Positions 1 to 7,626 are shown, numbered from the stretch's first letter. The stretch is DNA of 34,949 nucleotides from Gammaproteobacteria bacterium (GCA_030037905.1 JASHPX010000047.1:1-34949); one strand, 5' to 3'. Program-made: numbers and translations. The notes: a model not told the origin generated them from the letters alone.

Positions 1-1222
1 CGTCGTCCTCGGTCATGAAGTCCTCGAGCTCATCGACGAAGCGGCTCTTACGCGCCGCGTGCGAGGCGCGCTCATCGAGCACGCGGCGGATGTGCTCGGC
101 CAGTGGCACGTAGTTCAACAAGTGGCGCGCGAAGATGCGCTTGCGCTCGTCAAGCGCTGCGTTGGCGAACGCCATGCCCTCGGCCGTGAGGCGAATATCA
201 CCACCCTCCACCTCGGCGAAACGCATTACCTGCAGCGTCTCGGCCACGGGAAACAGCTCGTCGATCTCCATCTGCAGGTCGGAGGCAATCTTGGGCAGAT
301 CGGCGGTGCCGTTGAACGGCGGCGCAGCGACCGTCTCGATCAGGCCGGAAAGCAGATTTGAGGAGACACGCGGCAGCACCGAGCCGATGGTGATGCGCGG
401 AAAGCCCTCGACACGCGGTCCCTGCGCGGTGCCGGGCCGCGAGGTCATCACCACGTAGATGTGCTCCACGAGGTCGCGGAACTTGGGATCCAGGCGCTTG
501 CGCGGCTGCGGCAGCCCGACCGGGATCTCCCCGAGGATGCGGCCGGGATTGCTGCCGAACACCAGGATGCGATCGCACATCAGCACCGCCTCCTCGATGT
601 TGAGCGTCACCAGGATCACACCCTTGATCGGCAGGCGCCGCTCGGCCCACAGATCCAGAAAGTCGGTGCGCAGCGTCTCGGCCGTGAGCACATCGAGCGC
701 GGAGAACGGCTCGTCCATCAGCAAAATGTCCGGATGCACCACCAGCGCGCGCGCGAAGCCCACGCGCTGGCGCATGCCGCCCGACAGCTCGCGTGGATAG
801 GCCGACTCGAAGCCATCCAGGCCGATCAGGTCGATCGCCGCGAGCGAGCGCTTGCGGATCTCGGCCTTGGGCAGGTGCTGCGCCTCCAGCCCGAGCGCCA
901 CGTTCTCGAACACCGTGAGCCACGGAAACAGCGCGAAGCTCTGGAACACCATGGCGATGCCCGAGGCCGGGCCCGAGATCGGCTGTCCGCTGAAGGACAG
1001 CTGCCCGGCGCTCGGATCGGATAGCCCCGCGATCAACCGCAGCAGGGTCGACTTGCCCGACCCGGAGCGCCCGAGCAGTCCGATGATCTCGCCCTCGGCG
1101 AGCCCGAGATTGACCCCATCGAGCACCAGCAGCTCCCCACCGTCGGGCTTGGGGAAGGCCTTGCGCACGTTCTCTACGCGCAGCAGCTCCTGGTTGCCGG
1201 CCAAATTCGGCACGCTGTTCAT
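1..1222 (-). CDS. ABC transporter ATP-binding protein, nitrate/sulfonate/taurine type, with C-terminal AAA-associated domain (3' end cut by window)
   Basis: Energises uptake through the permease encoded just upstream (1325-3040). The start is the ATG at 1222-1220 (MNSVPNLAGN). Visible motifs are Walker A GRSGSGKST at residues 51-59, the Q-loop glutamine at 94 (VFQSF), the signature LSGGM at 146-150 and Walker B ILLMDE at 166-171. The switch region reads VTLNIEEAV where the family usually has TH(D/N), so the H-loop histidine is Leu207. After about residue 240 the protein continues for some 160 residues, resembling the AAA-associated C-terminal domain (DUF-type) found on a subgroup of these ATPases. 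The reading frame is open to base 1, so the stop lies outside. The ATG overlaps the TGA of a 25-codon ORF (1219-1296). The substrate cannot be told from sequence; no periplasmic binding protein gene is in view. Confidence 0.9.
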   Translation of the reverse strand, partial: MNSVPNLAGNQELLRVENVRKAFPKPDGGELLVLDGVNLGLAEGEIIGLLGRSGSGKSTLLRLIAGLSDPSAGQLSFSGQPISGPASGIAMVFQSFALFPWLTVFENVALGLEAQHLPKAEIRKRSLAAIDLIGLDGFESAYPRELSGGMRQRVGFARALVVHPDILLMDEPFSALDVLTAETLRTDFLDLWAERRLPIKGVILVTLNIEEAVLMCDRILVFGSNPGRILGEIPVGLPQPRKRLDPKFRDLVEHIYVVMTSRPGTAQGPRVEGFPRITIGSVLPRVSSNLLSGLIETVAAPPFNGTADLPKIASDLQMEIDELFPVAETLQVMRFAEVEGGDIRLTAEGMAFANAALDERKRIFARHLLNYVPLAEHIRRVLDERASHAARKSRFVDELEDFMTEDD

Positions 1223-1296
1223 AGGCACGATCCGCTACGCGGGTTGCTACGCAAGTTGGCGTCGGTCACGTGGCGGTCCATCACGGGGCGGTCCAT
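1219..1296 (-). other. 25-codon open reading frame with 15-bp start repeat, coupled to the ATPase start
   Basis: Between the permease stop and the ATPase start, an ATG at 1296-1294 opens 25 codons (MDRPVMDRHVTDANLRSNPR...) and ends in TGA at 1221-1219, overlapping the ATPase ATG as ATGA. The first 30 bases are two 15-bp copies (ATGGACCGCC core). No good ribosome binding site is seen. It may serve only to carry ribosomes to the ATPase start. No homology is recognised. Confidence 0.35.
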
Positions 1297-1303
1297 GTTC
1301 CAG

Positions 1304-1327
1304 GTCAGTCAGTCAGTCGGTCTGTCA
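1304..1327. repeat. Tetranucleotide repeat (six GTCA-type units) at the permease stop codon
   Basis: Six 4-bp units (GTCA x3, GTCG, GTCT, GTCA) end exactly on the permease stop codon (1325-1327). Read on the minus strand, the TGAC units begin with that stop. This is a simple-sequence tract that could vary in length by slippage. It lies between two genes of one operon. Confidence 0.75.
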
Positions 1328-3040
1328 GCCCAGCCGGAATTTGCGCTCCGCGTAATAGTACAGCGGCCGCCAGAACGCGCGGTTCAATGCCACCACGAAC
1401 AGGCTCATGGTGGCGATGCCGAGGATGATGCGATGGAAGTCTCCGGCGTCCGTGGCCTCGGTGATGTATGCGCCCAGCCCGTGCGCATGGATCTGCAGAG
1501 TCCCCCACCTGACCACCTCGGCGACCACGGAGGCGTTCCAGGCGCCGCCCGAGGCCGTGATCGCGCCGGTCACGTAGTAGGGCAGCACGCCCGGCAGGGC
1601 GACGCGCCGCCACCACAGCGCGCCGCGTACGCCCAGGTTCTGCGTCGCATAGCGCAGCTCCATCGGCATGGCCGCAGCCCCCGCGATGACGTTGAAGAGG
1701 ATGTACCACTGCGTGCCGAGGATCATCAGCGGACTCAACCACAGATCCGGGTTGAGCTTCCACGTCACGATGAGGAAGACCACCAGCGGGAAGAGCAGGT
1801 TGGAAGGAAAGGCCGCCAGGAACTGCGCGAGCGGCTGCACGACCGCCGCAGCCCGAGGCCGCAGACCCACCCACACTCCCACCGGCACCCATACGACGCT
1901 CGCCAGCGCGATCAGCACTATCACTCGCAGCAGCGTCACGCACGCCATGCCCGCCACCGCGAGTGCCTCGTGCGCAGTGGTTTCGCCGATCAACGTGCGC
2001 GCGATACGCCAGGCCGCGAGCGCGACCAGCAGCAGCAGCACGATGAACCACACCAGGTCCGCCCGGCGGCGAGGGCGAGGTGCGATCGCCGGCGGCGAGC
2101 CCGCTTCGGACGGCTCACGCTGCGTCCAGCGCAGCGCCGCGTTGAACAGCGCGTGCATCACCCCGACGAGGCGCGAGCGCTGCAGCATGGTCAGTGCCCA
2201 GGAGGAGGGCACCTGTCCGCCCTGCTCCTGATCCAGCCGGAAGCGATCACCCCATACGATCAGCGGGCGGAAGATCAGCTGATCGTACGCGAGGATCACC
2301 AGCAGCATCGTCACGATCGCCCAGCCGATCGCGGGGAGCGAGCGCTGCTGGATCGCCAGCGCAATGTAGGAGCCGATCCCCGGCAGCGCGATATTGGTGT
2401 GCCCCACGCTGATCGCCTCGGAGGCCACCACGAAGAACCAGCTGCCCGACATCGACATCATCATGTTCCACAGCAGCGCGGGCATCGCGAACGGCGCCTC
2501 CAGGCGCCAGAAGCGCATCCACGGGGACAGCCGGAAGCAATCGGCCGCTTCGCGCAGCTCGTCGGGCACCGTACGCAGCGACTGATAGAAGCTGAAGGCC
2601 ATATTCCAGGCCTGACTGGTGAATATCGCGAAGATCGCGGCGAACTCCGCGCCGAGCACACGCCCGGGGGCGAGCGACAGGAAGAACACCACCGTCACCG
2701 ACAGAAAGCCCAGGATCGGCACCGACTGCAGGATGTCGAGGATCGGGACGAGGATTTTTTCTGCGCGGGGGCTCTTGGCGGCCCAGGTGGCATAGGTGAA
2801 GGTGAACAGCAGCGACAGCGCCATGGCCACGAACATGCGCAGCGTGGTACGCGCGGCGTACACCGGCAGATTGGAGGGCGCGAGCGACAGCGGCACTGCC
2901 TGCAGCTTCGCGAGCGGCTCGAGCAGCCCGCGGCTCGCCTCGGCGAAGAACGCCAGCAGGCCGAGCACCACGATGATTGCAACGGCATCCCAGCGCGATG
3001 CGATCTCGCGCACGAATGCAAAAGGCTCGAATCGTCTCAT
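1325..3040 (-). CDS. ABC transporter permease, duplicated (two BPD-type permease domains in one chain)
   Basis: Inner-membrane channel of the importer whose ATPase is encoded downstream. The 571-residue chain starts MRRFEPFAFV. It has two similar hydrophobic halves separated by a charged loop near residues 285-305 (EAGSPPAIAPRPRRRADL). Each half carries several predicted membrane segments and an EAA-type loop (LREAADCFRLSPWMRFWRLE in the first; ATQNLGVRGALWWRRVALPG in the second), the site that docks the ATPase. Ordinary NitT/TauT permeases are about half this length and work as dimers, so this is a fused pair. The fused form is known with ATPases carrying the C-terminal AAA-associated domain, which fits its neighbour. 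The substrate is unknown. Confidence 0.9.
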   Translation of the reverse strand: MRRFEPFAFVREIASRWDAVAIIVVLGLLAFFAEASRGLLEPLAKLQAVPLSLAPSNLPVYAARTTLRMFVAMALSLLFTFTYATWAAKSPRAEKILVPILDILQSVPILGFLSVTVVFFLSLAPGRVLGAEFAAIFAIFTSQAWNMAFSFYQSLRTVPDELREAADCFRLSPWMRFWRLEAPFAMPALLWNMMMSMSGSWFFVVASEAISVGHTNIALPGIGSYIALAIQQRSLPAIGWAIVTMLLVILAYDQLIFRPLIVWGDRFRLDQEQGGQVPSSWALTMLQRSRLVGVMHALFNAALRWTQREPSEAGSPPAIAPRPRRRADLVWFIVLLLLVALAAWRIARTLIGETTAHEALAVAGMACVTLLRVIVLIALASVVWVPVGVWVGLRPRAAAVVQPLAQFLAAFPSNLLFPLVVFLIVTWKLNPDLWLSPLMILGTQWYILFNVIAGAAAMPMELRYATQNLGVRGALWWRRVALPGVLPYYVTGAITASGGAWNASVVAEVVRWGTLQIHAHGLGAYITEATDAGDFHRIILGIATMSLFVVALNRAFWRPLYYYAERKFRLG

Positions 3041-3160
3041 CGGCAGCCCGCCCGACTCTTCCCGCCAACGGCAACGTGAGTGCCCCGTGCCGCGCGCTTG
3101 GGTACGCAGCGTCGAGCCGCCCGCTCCTTACGCGCGCGTGACGCTCGCGCGCGGCGCTAG

Positions 3161-3180
3161 TGTTGCACAGCTGTGTTGCA
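3161..3180. promoter_or_regulatory. Candidate operator upstream of the ABC transporter genes
   Basis: In the 208-bp gap between the hydrolase stop and the permease start, the heptamer TGTTGCA occurs twice (3161-3167 and 3174-3180), enclosing a perfect palindrome CACAGCTGTG (3166-3175). A GC-rich inverted repeat lies just beside it (about 3131-3152). The layout resembles a regulator binding site, but no promoter boxes or cognate regulator can be named. Confidence 0.25.
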
Positions 3181-3202
3181 ATTTCCGCTCAGTGCCACGC
3201 CA

Positions 3203-3262
3203 GCTGCTTCAGCGCCGTGTCGGCTGCTTCAGCGCCGTGTCGGCCGTTTCAGCGCCGCGCCA
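3203..3262. repeat. Three 20-bp tandem repeats at the 3' end of the hydrolase gene
   Basis: Units at 3203-3222 and 3223-3242 are identical (GCTGCTTCAGCGCCGTGTCG). The third (3243-3262) is diverged, overlaps the last codons of the hydrolase and contains its stop (3251-3249). The two distal units therefore look like duplicates of the gene's own terminus. Confidence 0.85.
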
Positions 3263-4553
3263 GGTACAGCGCCGGCGGGGCGTTGAGGCGGTTGAGGTAG
3301 CGGCGACGCGCGGCCGGGCTCATGCGTTGCCAGTCGAGCTTGCGCTGGAAGGCTGCGTGCAGCATCGCATCGCTCACCTGCAGACAGCGGCCCTTGCGCG
3401 CGTGCACTCCCGCGCGCAGCCGCGCCGTGCGGCCGGAGAGCGCCAGCTCGAACACTGCCGCGGCCACCCGTGCGCTACGCGGCAGCTCGCTGTGCTCGCA
3501 GAACAGCGAGTAGCTCGGTGCGCCTGCCAGCACGGCGCGCGTTGCCGCGACGGTGCCGTCGCCCGCATCGCTGATCTCGTAGACGAACTGGGCGCCGTCG
3601 CGCCGTAAGCCGGTGACGGTGCGATGGCCGGTGCCCACGATCGATATGCAGCGCTGCCCGTCGGCGGCAAGGCTGCGCACGAAGCGCTGTGCAGAGGCGA
3701 GCCGCCGCCGATCCGGGACGGTGCGCTCGCCGCGCGGCCAGGCTGCGGGGTTGAACAGATCGATGCCACCGCCGTCGGCAGGCAGCATCTGGTAGAGGCT
3801 CGTGAAGCTGTGGAACACGCCGGCAGCCAGTGTCGTGGCATCGTGCTTGCGGTCCAGTGCCGCCAGACGCAGCACCGCCGGGTAGGTGGCGCGCAGCGCC
3901 TGCACCGCTGCCATCGAGCCGCCGTGCGGTGTGCCGAGGCCGATCAGCCGCGCGATGCGCGCTCGTGTGGCGGGCGCGCACAGCGGCAGCGCCGCGCGCG
4001 CCAGCAGCCCCCCCATGCTGTGTCCGACGAGCACCAGCGCTTCCGCCGGATCGGCATCGAGCCGCGCCGCGAGCGCCCGCGCACTCGTGCAGACATCGCG
4101 TCGCCAGTCGTAGTCGTGTACCGCCACCGACAGCCCGCGTGCCTGCAGGCGCAATTGCAGCGCGAGGTAGGTGTGCGCGATCGGCCCGAGCGTTACCAGC
4201 GACGCCTGCCCGCGTCCGCGGCGCAGCTGCGTCAGGTGACCCTCGGCCACGTCCTGCGGGTCGAGCCAGAGCAGGTTGGGTGCCGCGCCGGTGCCGCGCC
4301 GTGAGCCGAGCTGCGAGCCGAGCAGCCCCGGCAGCAGATAGATGCGTGGCAGCGGCGCGCTGCGCCTGCGGCGCCTGGGGGTACGGGGCACCCGTGCGGC
4401 CTGGCGGGCCAGCCGCGCGAGCAGTCGATACTCGACCGCACCGAAGTACGCGAGCAGCTCGCGTCGGTGTGTGCCGGCCGCGAGCGCCGCCGCGAGCTCG
4501 CCATCGGGCCAGCACATCCGATCATAGACGGAGATCTCGTCGCGGGTACTCAT
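3249..4553 (-). CDS. Alpha/beta hydrolase of the LCAT/lipase-like type
   Basis: Predicted serine esterase, lipase or acyltransferase, 434 residues. The likely oxyanion region is LLPGLLGSQLG (about 73-83). The nucleophile elbow is GHSMGG at 177-182 (Ser179), followed by GLGTPHGGS (205-213), typical of LCAT/PGAP1-like lipases. Asp332 in SDAGDGTV and His354 in FCEHSELP are good candidates for the rest of the triad. No signal peptide is visible; the N-terminus is polar and residues 55-66 are very Arg-rich, so a cytoplasmic place is likely. Its ATG lies at the end of a chain of ATGA overlaps running from the oxyR stop, so it is probably translated from the oxyR message. The link to oxidative stress is inference. 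The substrate is unknown. Confidence 0.8.
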   Translation of the reverse strand: MSTRDEISVYDRMCWPDGELAAALAAGTHRRELLAYFGAVEYRLLARLARQAARVPRTPRRRRRSAPLPRIYLLPGLLGSQLGSRRGTGAAPNLLWLDPQDVAEGHLTQLRRGRGQASLVTLGPIAHTYLALQLRLQARGLSVAVHDYDWRRDVCTSARALAARLDADPAEALVLVGHSMGGLLARAALPLCAPATRARIARLIGLGTPHGGSMAAVQALRATYPAVLRLAALDRKHDATTLAAGVFHSFTSLYQMLPADGGGIDLFNPAAWPRGERTVPDRRRLASAQRFVRSLAADGQRCISIVGTGHRTVTGLRRDGAQFVYEISDAGDGTVAATRAVLAGAPSYSLFCEHSELPRSARVAAAVFELALSGRTARLRAGVHARKGRCLQVSDAMLHAAFQRKLDWQRMSPAARRRYLNRLNAPPALYLARR

Positions 4554-4581
4554 GCACGTGCACTCATGTGCGCGCGCTCAT
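4550..4581 (-). repeat. ATGA stop-start relay, 14-bp units, between oxyR and the hydrolase
   Basis: On the minus strand ATGA occurs at 4581-4578, 4567-4564 and 4553-4550, spaced exactly 14 bp. The first overlaps the oxyR TGA. ATG 4581 opens five codons (MSART) whose TGA overlaps ATG 4567. That ATG opens five codons (MSARA) whose TGA overlaps the hydrolase ATG at 4553. Each 14-bp unit thus hands ribosomes to the next start. The units look like tandem duplicates of the original stop/start junction. Confidence 0.8.
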
Positions 4582-5504
4582 GTGCGTGCAGGCGCCGCCG
4601 CCAATCCGCAATGGCGCGCGAGCTGTTCGCACACCGCCTCGATGGCTGCGGTGCGCGCGCTGCTGCGGCGCCAGACCGCGCCGATGTGCCGTACGGGCGC
4701 CGGGCGCGCGAACGGGCGCACGGCGACACCGCGTGCGTTGCTGTAAGCCCCGCGTGTGGCGAGCGTCGGCAGCAGCGTCATTCCGGCGCCCGCTGCAACC
4801 ATCTGGCGCAGCGTCTCGATGCTGGTGGCGCGGAAATCCTGCTTCTCCTCGACGCCGCTGCGGCTGCAGATCGCCAGTGCCTGCTCGCGCAGGCAGTGCC
4901 CATCCTCCAGCAGCAGCAGCGTCTCACCGCGCAGGTCCGTCAGATGTACCTGCGCCTGCGCGCTGAGCGCATGCGCTTCGGGCAGCGCCAGCACGAATGG
5001 CTCGCGATACAGCTCGCGTGTGACGAGATGCCCCGCGCCGCCCGGCAGCGGCAGGGCAAGGATTCCCATGTCGAGCTCCCCGCCGTCGAGCCGCTCGAGC
5101 ATCGGCGCGGTTTGGTATTCGTACAGCATCAGCTCCAGCCGCGGCAATGCGCGGCGCAGCTTCAGTGCAACCGCGGGCAGCAGATACGGCCCCACGGTCG
5201 GCAGCAGCGCCATGCGCAGCTGTCCGGCGAGCGGGTCGCGCCGCGCCTGTGCCAGCGCCACGATCGCCTCACCGCCGGCGAGCATTGCGCGGGCACGCTC
5301 GGCGATCTCGCGCCCGGCTTCCGTGAGCGACACCTGGCGCGGGCGCCGCTCGATCAGCTGCACCCCGAGGGATTGCTCGAGCTTGTGCAGCTGCGCCGAC
5401 AGCGTGGGCTGGCTGACGAAGCACGTGGCGGCGGCGCGGCTGAAGTGTCGCTGATCCGCCACGGCCACGAGGTAGCGCAGGTCCTTGAGTTTCAGGTCGA
5501 CCAT
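4578..5504 (-). CDS. oxyR: OxyR, LysR-type peroxide-sensing regulator
   Basis: Redox-sensing transcription factor, 308 residues, starting MVDLKLKDLRYLVAVAD with the usual LysR helix-turn-helix (about 18-37, SRAAATCFVSQPTLSAQLHKLE). The diagnostic redox pair is present: LLLLEDGHCLREQALAIC gives Cys204 and Cys213, matching E. coli OxyR Cys199 and Cys208 in motif and spacing. An upstream in-frame ATG at 5642 would add 46 residues running back across the operator and into ahpC; I reject it because LysR proteins start at the helix-turn-helix. It is divergent from ahpC, with a 118-bp shared regulatory region holding an OxyR-like site, so activation of ahpCD and autoregulation are both expected. Confidence 0.95.
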   Translation of the reverse strand: MVDLKLKDLRYLVAVADQRHFSRAAATCFVSQPTLSAQLHKLEQSLGVQLIERRPRQVSLTEAGREIAERARAMLAGGEAIVALAQARRDPLAGQLRMALLPTVGPYLLPAVALKLRRALPRLELMLYEYQTAPMLERLDGGELDMGILALPLPGGAGHLVTRELYREPFVLALPEAHALSAQAQVHLTDLRGETLLLLEDGHCLREQALAICSRSGVEEKQDFRATSIETLRQMVAAGAGMTLLPTLATRGAYSNARGVAVRPFARPAPVRHIGAVWRRSSARTAAIEAVCEQLARHCGLAAAPART

Positions 5505-5516
5505 CGTCCTTCCGAT

Positions 5517-5553
5517 ATATATGGCATCTATTGATTTTATCAAATCAATCGAT
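5517..5553. promoter_or_regulatory. OxyR binding site in the oxyR/ahpC intergenic region
   Basis: The published OxyR consensus is two ATAGnTnnnAnCTAT halves separated by 7 bp. Bases 5517-5531 (ATATATGGCATCTAT) match 9 of the 10 fixed positions. After exactly 7 bp, 5539-5553 (ATCAAATCAATCGAT) matches 6 of 10. The same stretch contains a perfect inverted repeat ATTGATTT-TATC-AAATCAAT (5530-5549). It is an AT-rich island in GC-rich DNA, beginning 13 bp upstream of the oxyR start codon and about 70 bp upstream of ahpC. Confidence 0.75.
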
Positions 5554-5622
5554 TGGATCATGCCCCCCAGCCGTCGCAACATGGCGCCGACACCAGGCTG
5601 CCCCTCTTTCAGGAGATCCCAT

Positions 5623-6162
5623 ATGTTAGGCGTAGGTGACAAATTTCCCCCCTATACCCTGACCGGCGTCGTCAGCGGCGATCCGGCCAAGGCGTTCGAG
5701 CAGTTCGACGGCGGTCGCCAGGCCGGCCACTGGCAGGTGCTGTTCTTCTGGCCCAAGGACTTCACCTTCGTCTGTCCCACCGAGATTGCCGCGTTCGGCA
5801 AGCTGCAGCGTGAGTTCGCGGAGCGCGACGCGGGTCTGTTCGGCGTGAGCGTGGACAGTGAATATGTACATCTGGCCTGGCGCCGCGAGCGAGCCGAGTT
5901 GCAGGAGCTGCCCTTCCCGATGCTCTCGGACCTCAAGCGCGAGCTGAGCGGCGCCCTCGGAATACTCGACCCGCAGGCGGGAGTTGCGCAACGGGCCACC
6001 TACATCGTGGATCCCCAGGGCGTGATCCGCTTCGTCTACGTGACCGACCTGTCGGTGGGTCGCAACCCGGGCGAGGTGCTGCGCGTACTGGATGCGCTGC
6101 AGACCGATGAGCTCTGTCCCTGCAACTGGCAGCGTGGCCAGGACACGCTGCAGGCGGCCTGA
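5623..6162 (+). CDS. ahpC: AhpC-type peroxiredoxin (mycobacterial-like, three-cysteine form)
   Basis: Reduces hydrogen peroxide and organic hydroperoxides in the cytoplasm. The start is the ATG at 5623, with AGGAG at 5611-5615 (7-nt gap). It is 179 residues. The peroxidatic site is PKDFTFVCPTE, with Cys51 in the PxxxTxxC motif (Pro44, Thr48). The C-terminus reads DELCPCNW with Cys165 and Cys167, the same paired resolving cysteines as Mycobacterium tuberculosis AhpC (Cys174/Cys176) and unlike the enterobacterial AhpC that uses AhpF. This agrees with the ahpD gene directly downstream. Expression is very likely under OxyR through the site upstream. Confidence 0.95.
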   Translation: MLGVGDKFPPYTLTGVVSGDPAKAFEQFDGGRQAGHWQVLFFWPKDFTFVCPTEIAAFGKLQREFAERDAGLFGVSVDSEYVHLAWRRERAELQELPFPMLSDLKRELSGALGILDPQAGVAQRATYIVDPQGVIRFVYVTDLSVGRNPGEVLRVLDALQTDELCPCNWQRGQDTLQAA

Positions 6163-6215
6163 CCATGGACGGCCTGACCATGGACGCCGTGACGATGGAC
6201 GGCCCCAAGATGGAC
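6156..6215. repeat. Four 15-bp tandem repeats spanning the ahpC stop and ahpD start
   Basis: Units of GGCCTGACCATGGAC type begin at 6156, 6171, 6186 and 6201. The first carries the ahpC stop (6160-6162). Each carries an ATG (6165, 6180, 6195, 6210), all in the ahpD frame, so ahpD has four possible starts and an N-terminal repeat MDGLT-MDAVT-MDGPK-MDAG. Confidence 0.85.
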
Positions 6216-6764
6216 GCGGGCGAGACGCAGCTCGAGCGGCTGCGGGCGGGACTACCCGACTACGCGCGGGATCTGCGCCTCAACCTCGCGAGCGTACTGT
6301 CGGCCGAGGGTGCGCCGGGGCTGAACGGGCGGCAGCTCTGGTCGGTCGCGCTGGCCACGGGCATTGCCGCCCGCCACCCGCCGCTGGCCCATGCGATCGA
6401 ATCGGCCGCCGCGGCCCATCTGGATGCCGAGCACGTGACGGCCGCCCGCACGGCAGCGGCCATCATGGGCATGAACAACGTCTATTATCGTTTCCTGCAC
6501 CTGGTCGAGGATGAGGAGGGCGGCTACCGCTCCATGCCGGCGCGCCTGCGCATGAATGCGCTCGCCTCCGCCGGCATCGACCGCCTGGATTTCGAGCTGC
6601 TGTGCCTGGCCGTATCGGCGGTCAATGGCTGCGGACTATGCATCAGCTCGCACGAGCGCAAGCTGCGCGCGCACGGCGTATCCCGTGAGGCGATCCAGAG
6701 CGCGGTGCGCATTGCTGCGGTAGTGTATGCCGTCGCCGGCGTGCTCGAATACACTGCGCCCTGA
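6165..6764 (+). CDS. ahpD: AhpD alkylhydroperoxidase-like reductase
   Basis: Thiol reductase that recycles AhpC, as in mycobacteria. The CxxC active site is NGCGLCISSH with Cys156 and Cys159, His163 seven residues after the first Cys, and Glu144 twelve residues before it. This reproduces the Glu118/Cys130/Cys133/His137 spacing of M. tuberculosis AhpD. It is 199 residues from the first ATG (6165). Starts at 6180, 6195 or 6210 are equally possible because the first 45 bases are three in-frame 15-bp repeats; the family's conserved part begins after MDAGETQ. No clear ribosome site decides between them. It follows ahpC by 2 bp and is surely cotranscribed. Confidence 0.92.
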   Translation: MDGLTMDAVTMDGPKMDAGETQLERLRAGLPDYARDLRLNLASVLSAEGAPGLNGRQLWSVALATGIAARHPPLAHAIESAAAAHLDAEHVTAARTAAAIMGMNNVYYRFLHLVEDEEGGYRSMPARLRMNALASAGIDRLDFELLCLAVSAVNGCGLCISSHERKLRAHGVSREAIQSAVRIAAVVYAVAGVLEYTAP

Positions 6765-6850
6765 GCGCGACAGGGAACCTTGGCGCGCCGGGGCGGTCTG
6801 GCGGAACAGTTCGGGCTGCACTCAGGGAGGCGGCGCCAACGGGCATCGAG

Positions 6851-7570
6851 ATGCAGATTCTGCTGGTCGAGGACGACGTCGAGGCCGCGCGTCACATCCT
6901 GCAGGGATTGCGCGAGAGCGGCTACTCGGCCGAGCTGTGCAGCGACGGCCGGGAAGGGCTGTCGCGCGCCGCAGCCGGCAAGTACGACCTGCTGATCGTC
7001 GATCGCATGCTGCCGCACCTGGATGGCCTGTCGATCGTGGCCATCCTGCGCCAGAAGGGCGACCGCACCCCGGTACTGATGCTGAGCGCTCTGGGCACCG
7101 TGAGCGACCGGGTCGACGGATTGCGCGCCGGCGGAGATGATTACCTCATCAAGCCATTCGCCTTCGTCGAGCTGCTGGCGCGCGTGGAGGCGCTGCTGCG
7201 CCGTCATGCCGTGGAGGGCGCCGCGCCCTCCACGTTGCGCGTCGGAGACCTGGAGCTCAACGTACTCGCGCGCCGTGTCACGCGCGCCTGTCGCGAGATT
7301 GCGCTGACGGCCAAGGAGTTCCAGCTGCTCGAGTTCCTCATGCGCCGCGCCGGGCAGGTCGTCACGCGCACCATGCTGCTCGAAGCGGTGTGGAATCTGC
7401 ACTTCGATCCCCAGACCAACCTGATCGATGTGCACATGAGCCGCCTGCGCGCCGCCGTGGATCGCGGCTTCGACTGCTCGCTGCTGCACACGGTGCGCGG
7501 CGCGGGCTATATGATCCGTGAGCGCGAGGTCGCCTCGGCCGCCGTCGACCTCGGCGCGGCGACCGGCTGA
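6851..7570 (+). CDS. OmpR/PhoB-family response regulator
   Basis: DNA-binding regulator of a two-component pair with the kinase downstream. The receiver domain spans residues 1-115: acidic pair Glu7-Asp8-Asp9, phosphoacceptor Asp51 in LLIVDRMLPHLDG, Ser79 and Lys101 in the LIKPF motif. The winged-helix domain (about 125-226) includes ALTAKEFQLLEFLMRRAGQVVTR and the end motif HTVRGAGYMI. It is 239 residues. The gene starts 86 bp after ahpD, so partial cotranscription with ahpCD is possible. The target genes are unknown. The overall look is of the CopR/QseB-like subgroup, but I cannot name the stimulus. Confidence 0.93.
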   Translation: MQILLVEDDVEAARHILQGLRESGYSAELCSDGREGLSRAAAGKYDLLIVDRMLPHLDGLSIVAILRQKGDRTPVLMLSALGTVSDRVDGLRAGGDDYLIKPFAFVELLARVEALLRRHAVEGAAPSTLRVGDLELNVLARRVTRACREIALTAKEFQLLEFLMRRAGQVVTRTMLLEAVWNLHFDPQTNLIDVHMSRLRAAVDRGFDCSLLHTVRGAGYMIREREVASAAVDLGAATG

Positions 7571-7626
7571 TCGCGGGCGCGCGCCAGCACCGGCGGGTGA
7601 TGTAGGACTGACGATCCAGAACTCGC

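Noticed and set aside
1244-3079. Long plus-strand frame (611 codons) over the permease gene
   Set aside because: His/Arg/Gln-rich composition without family features; it is the GC-rich shadow of the permease on the other strand. The same applies to the other long antisense frames over trp genes, ubiB, hslU and the oxidoreductase genes.
5505-5642. Longer start for oxyR (ATG at 5642)
   Set aside because: It would place 46 residues before the LysR helix-turn-helix and translate through the OxyR site and the start of ahpC.
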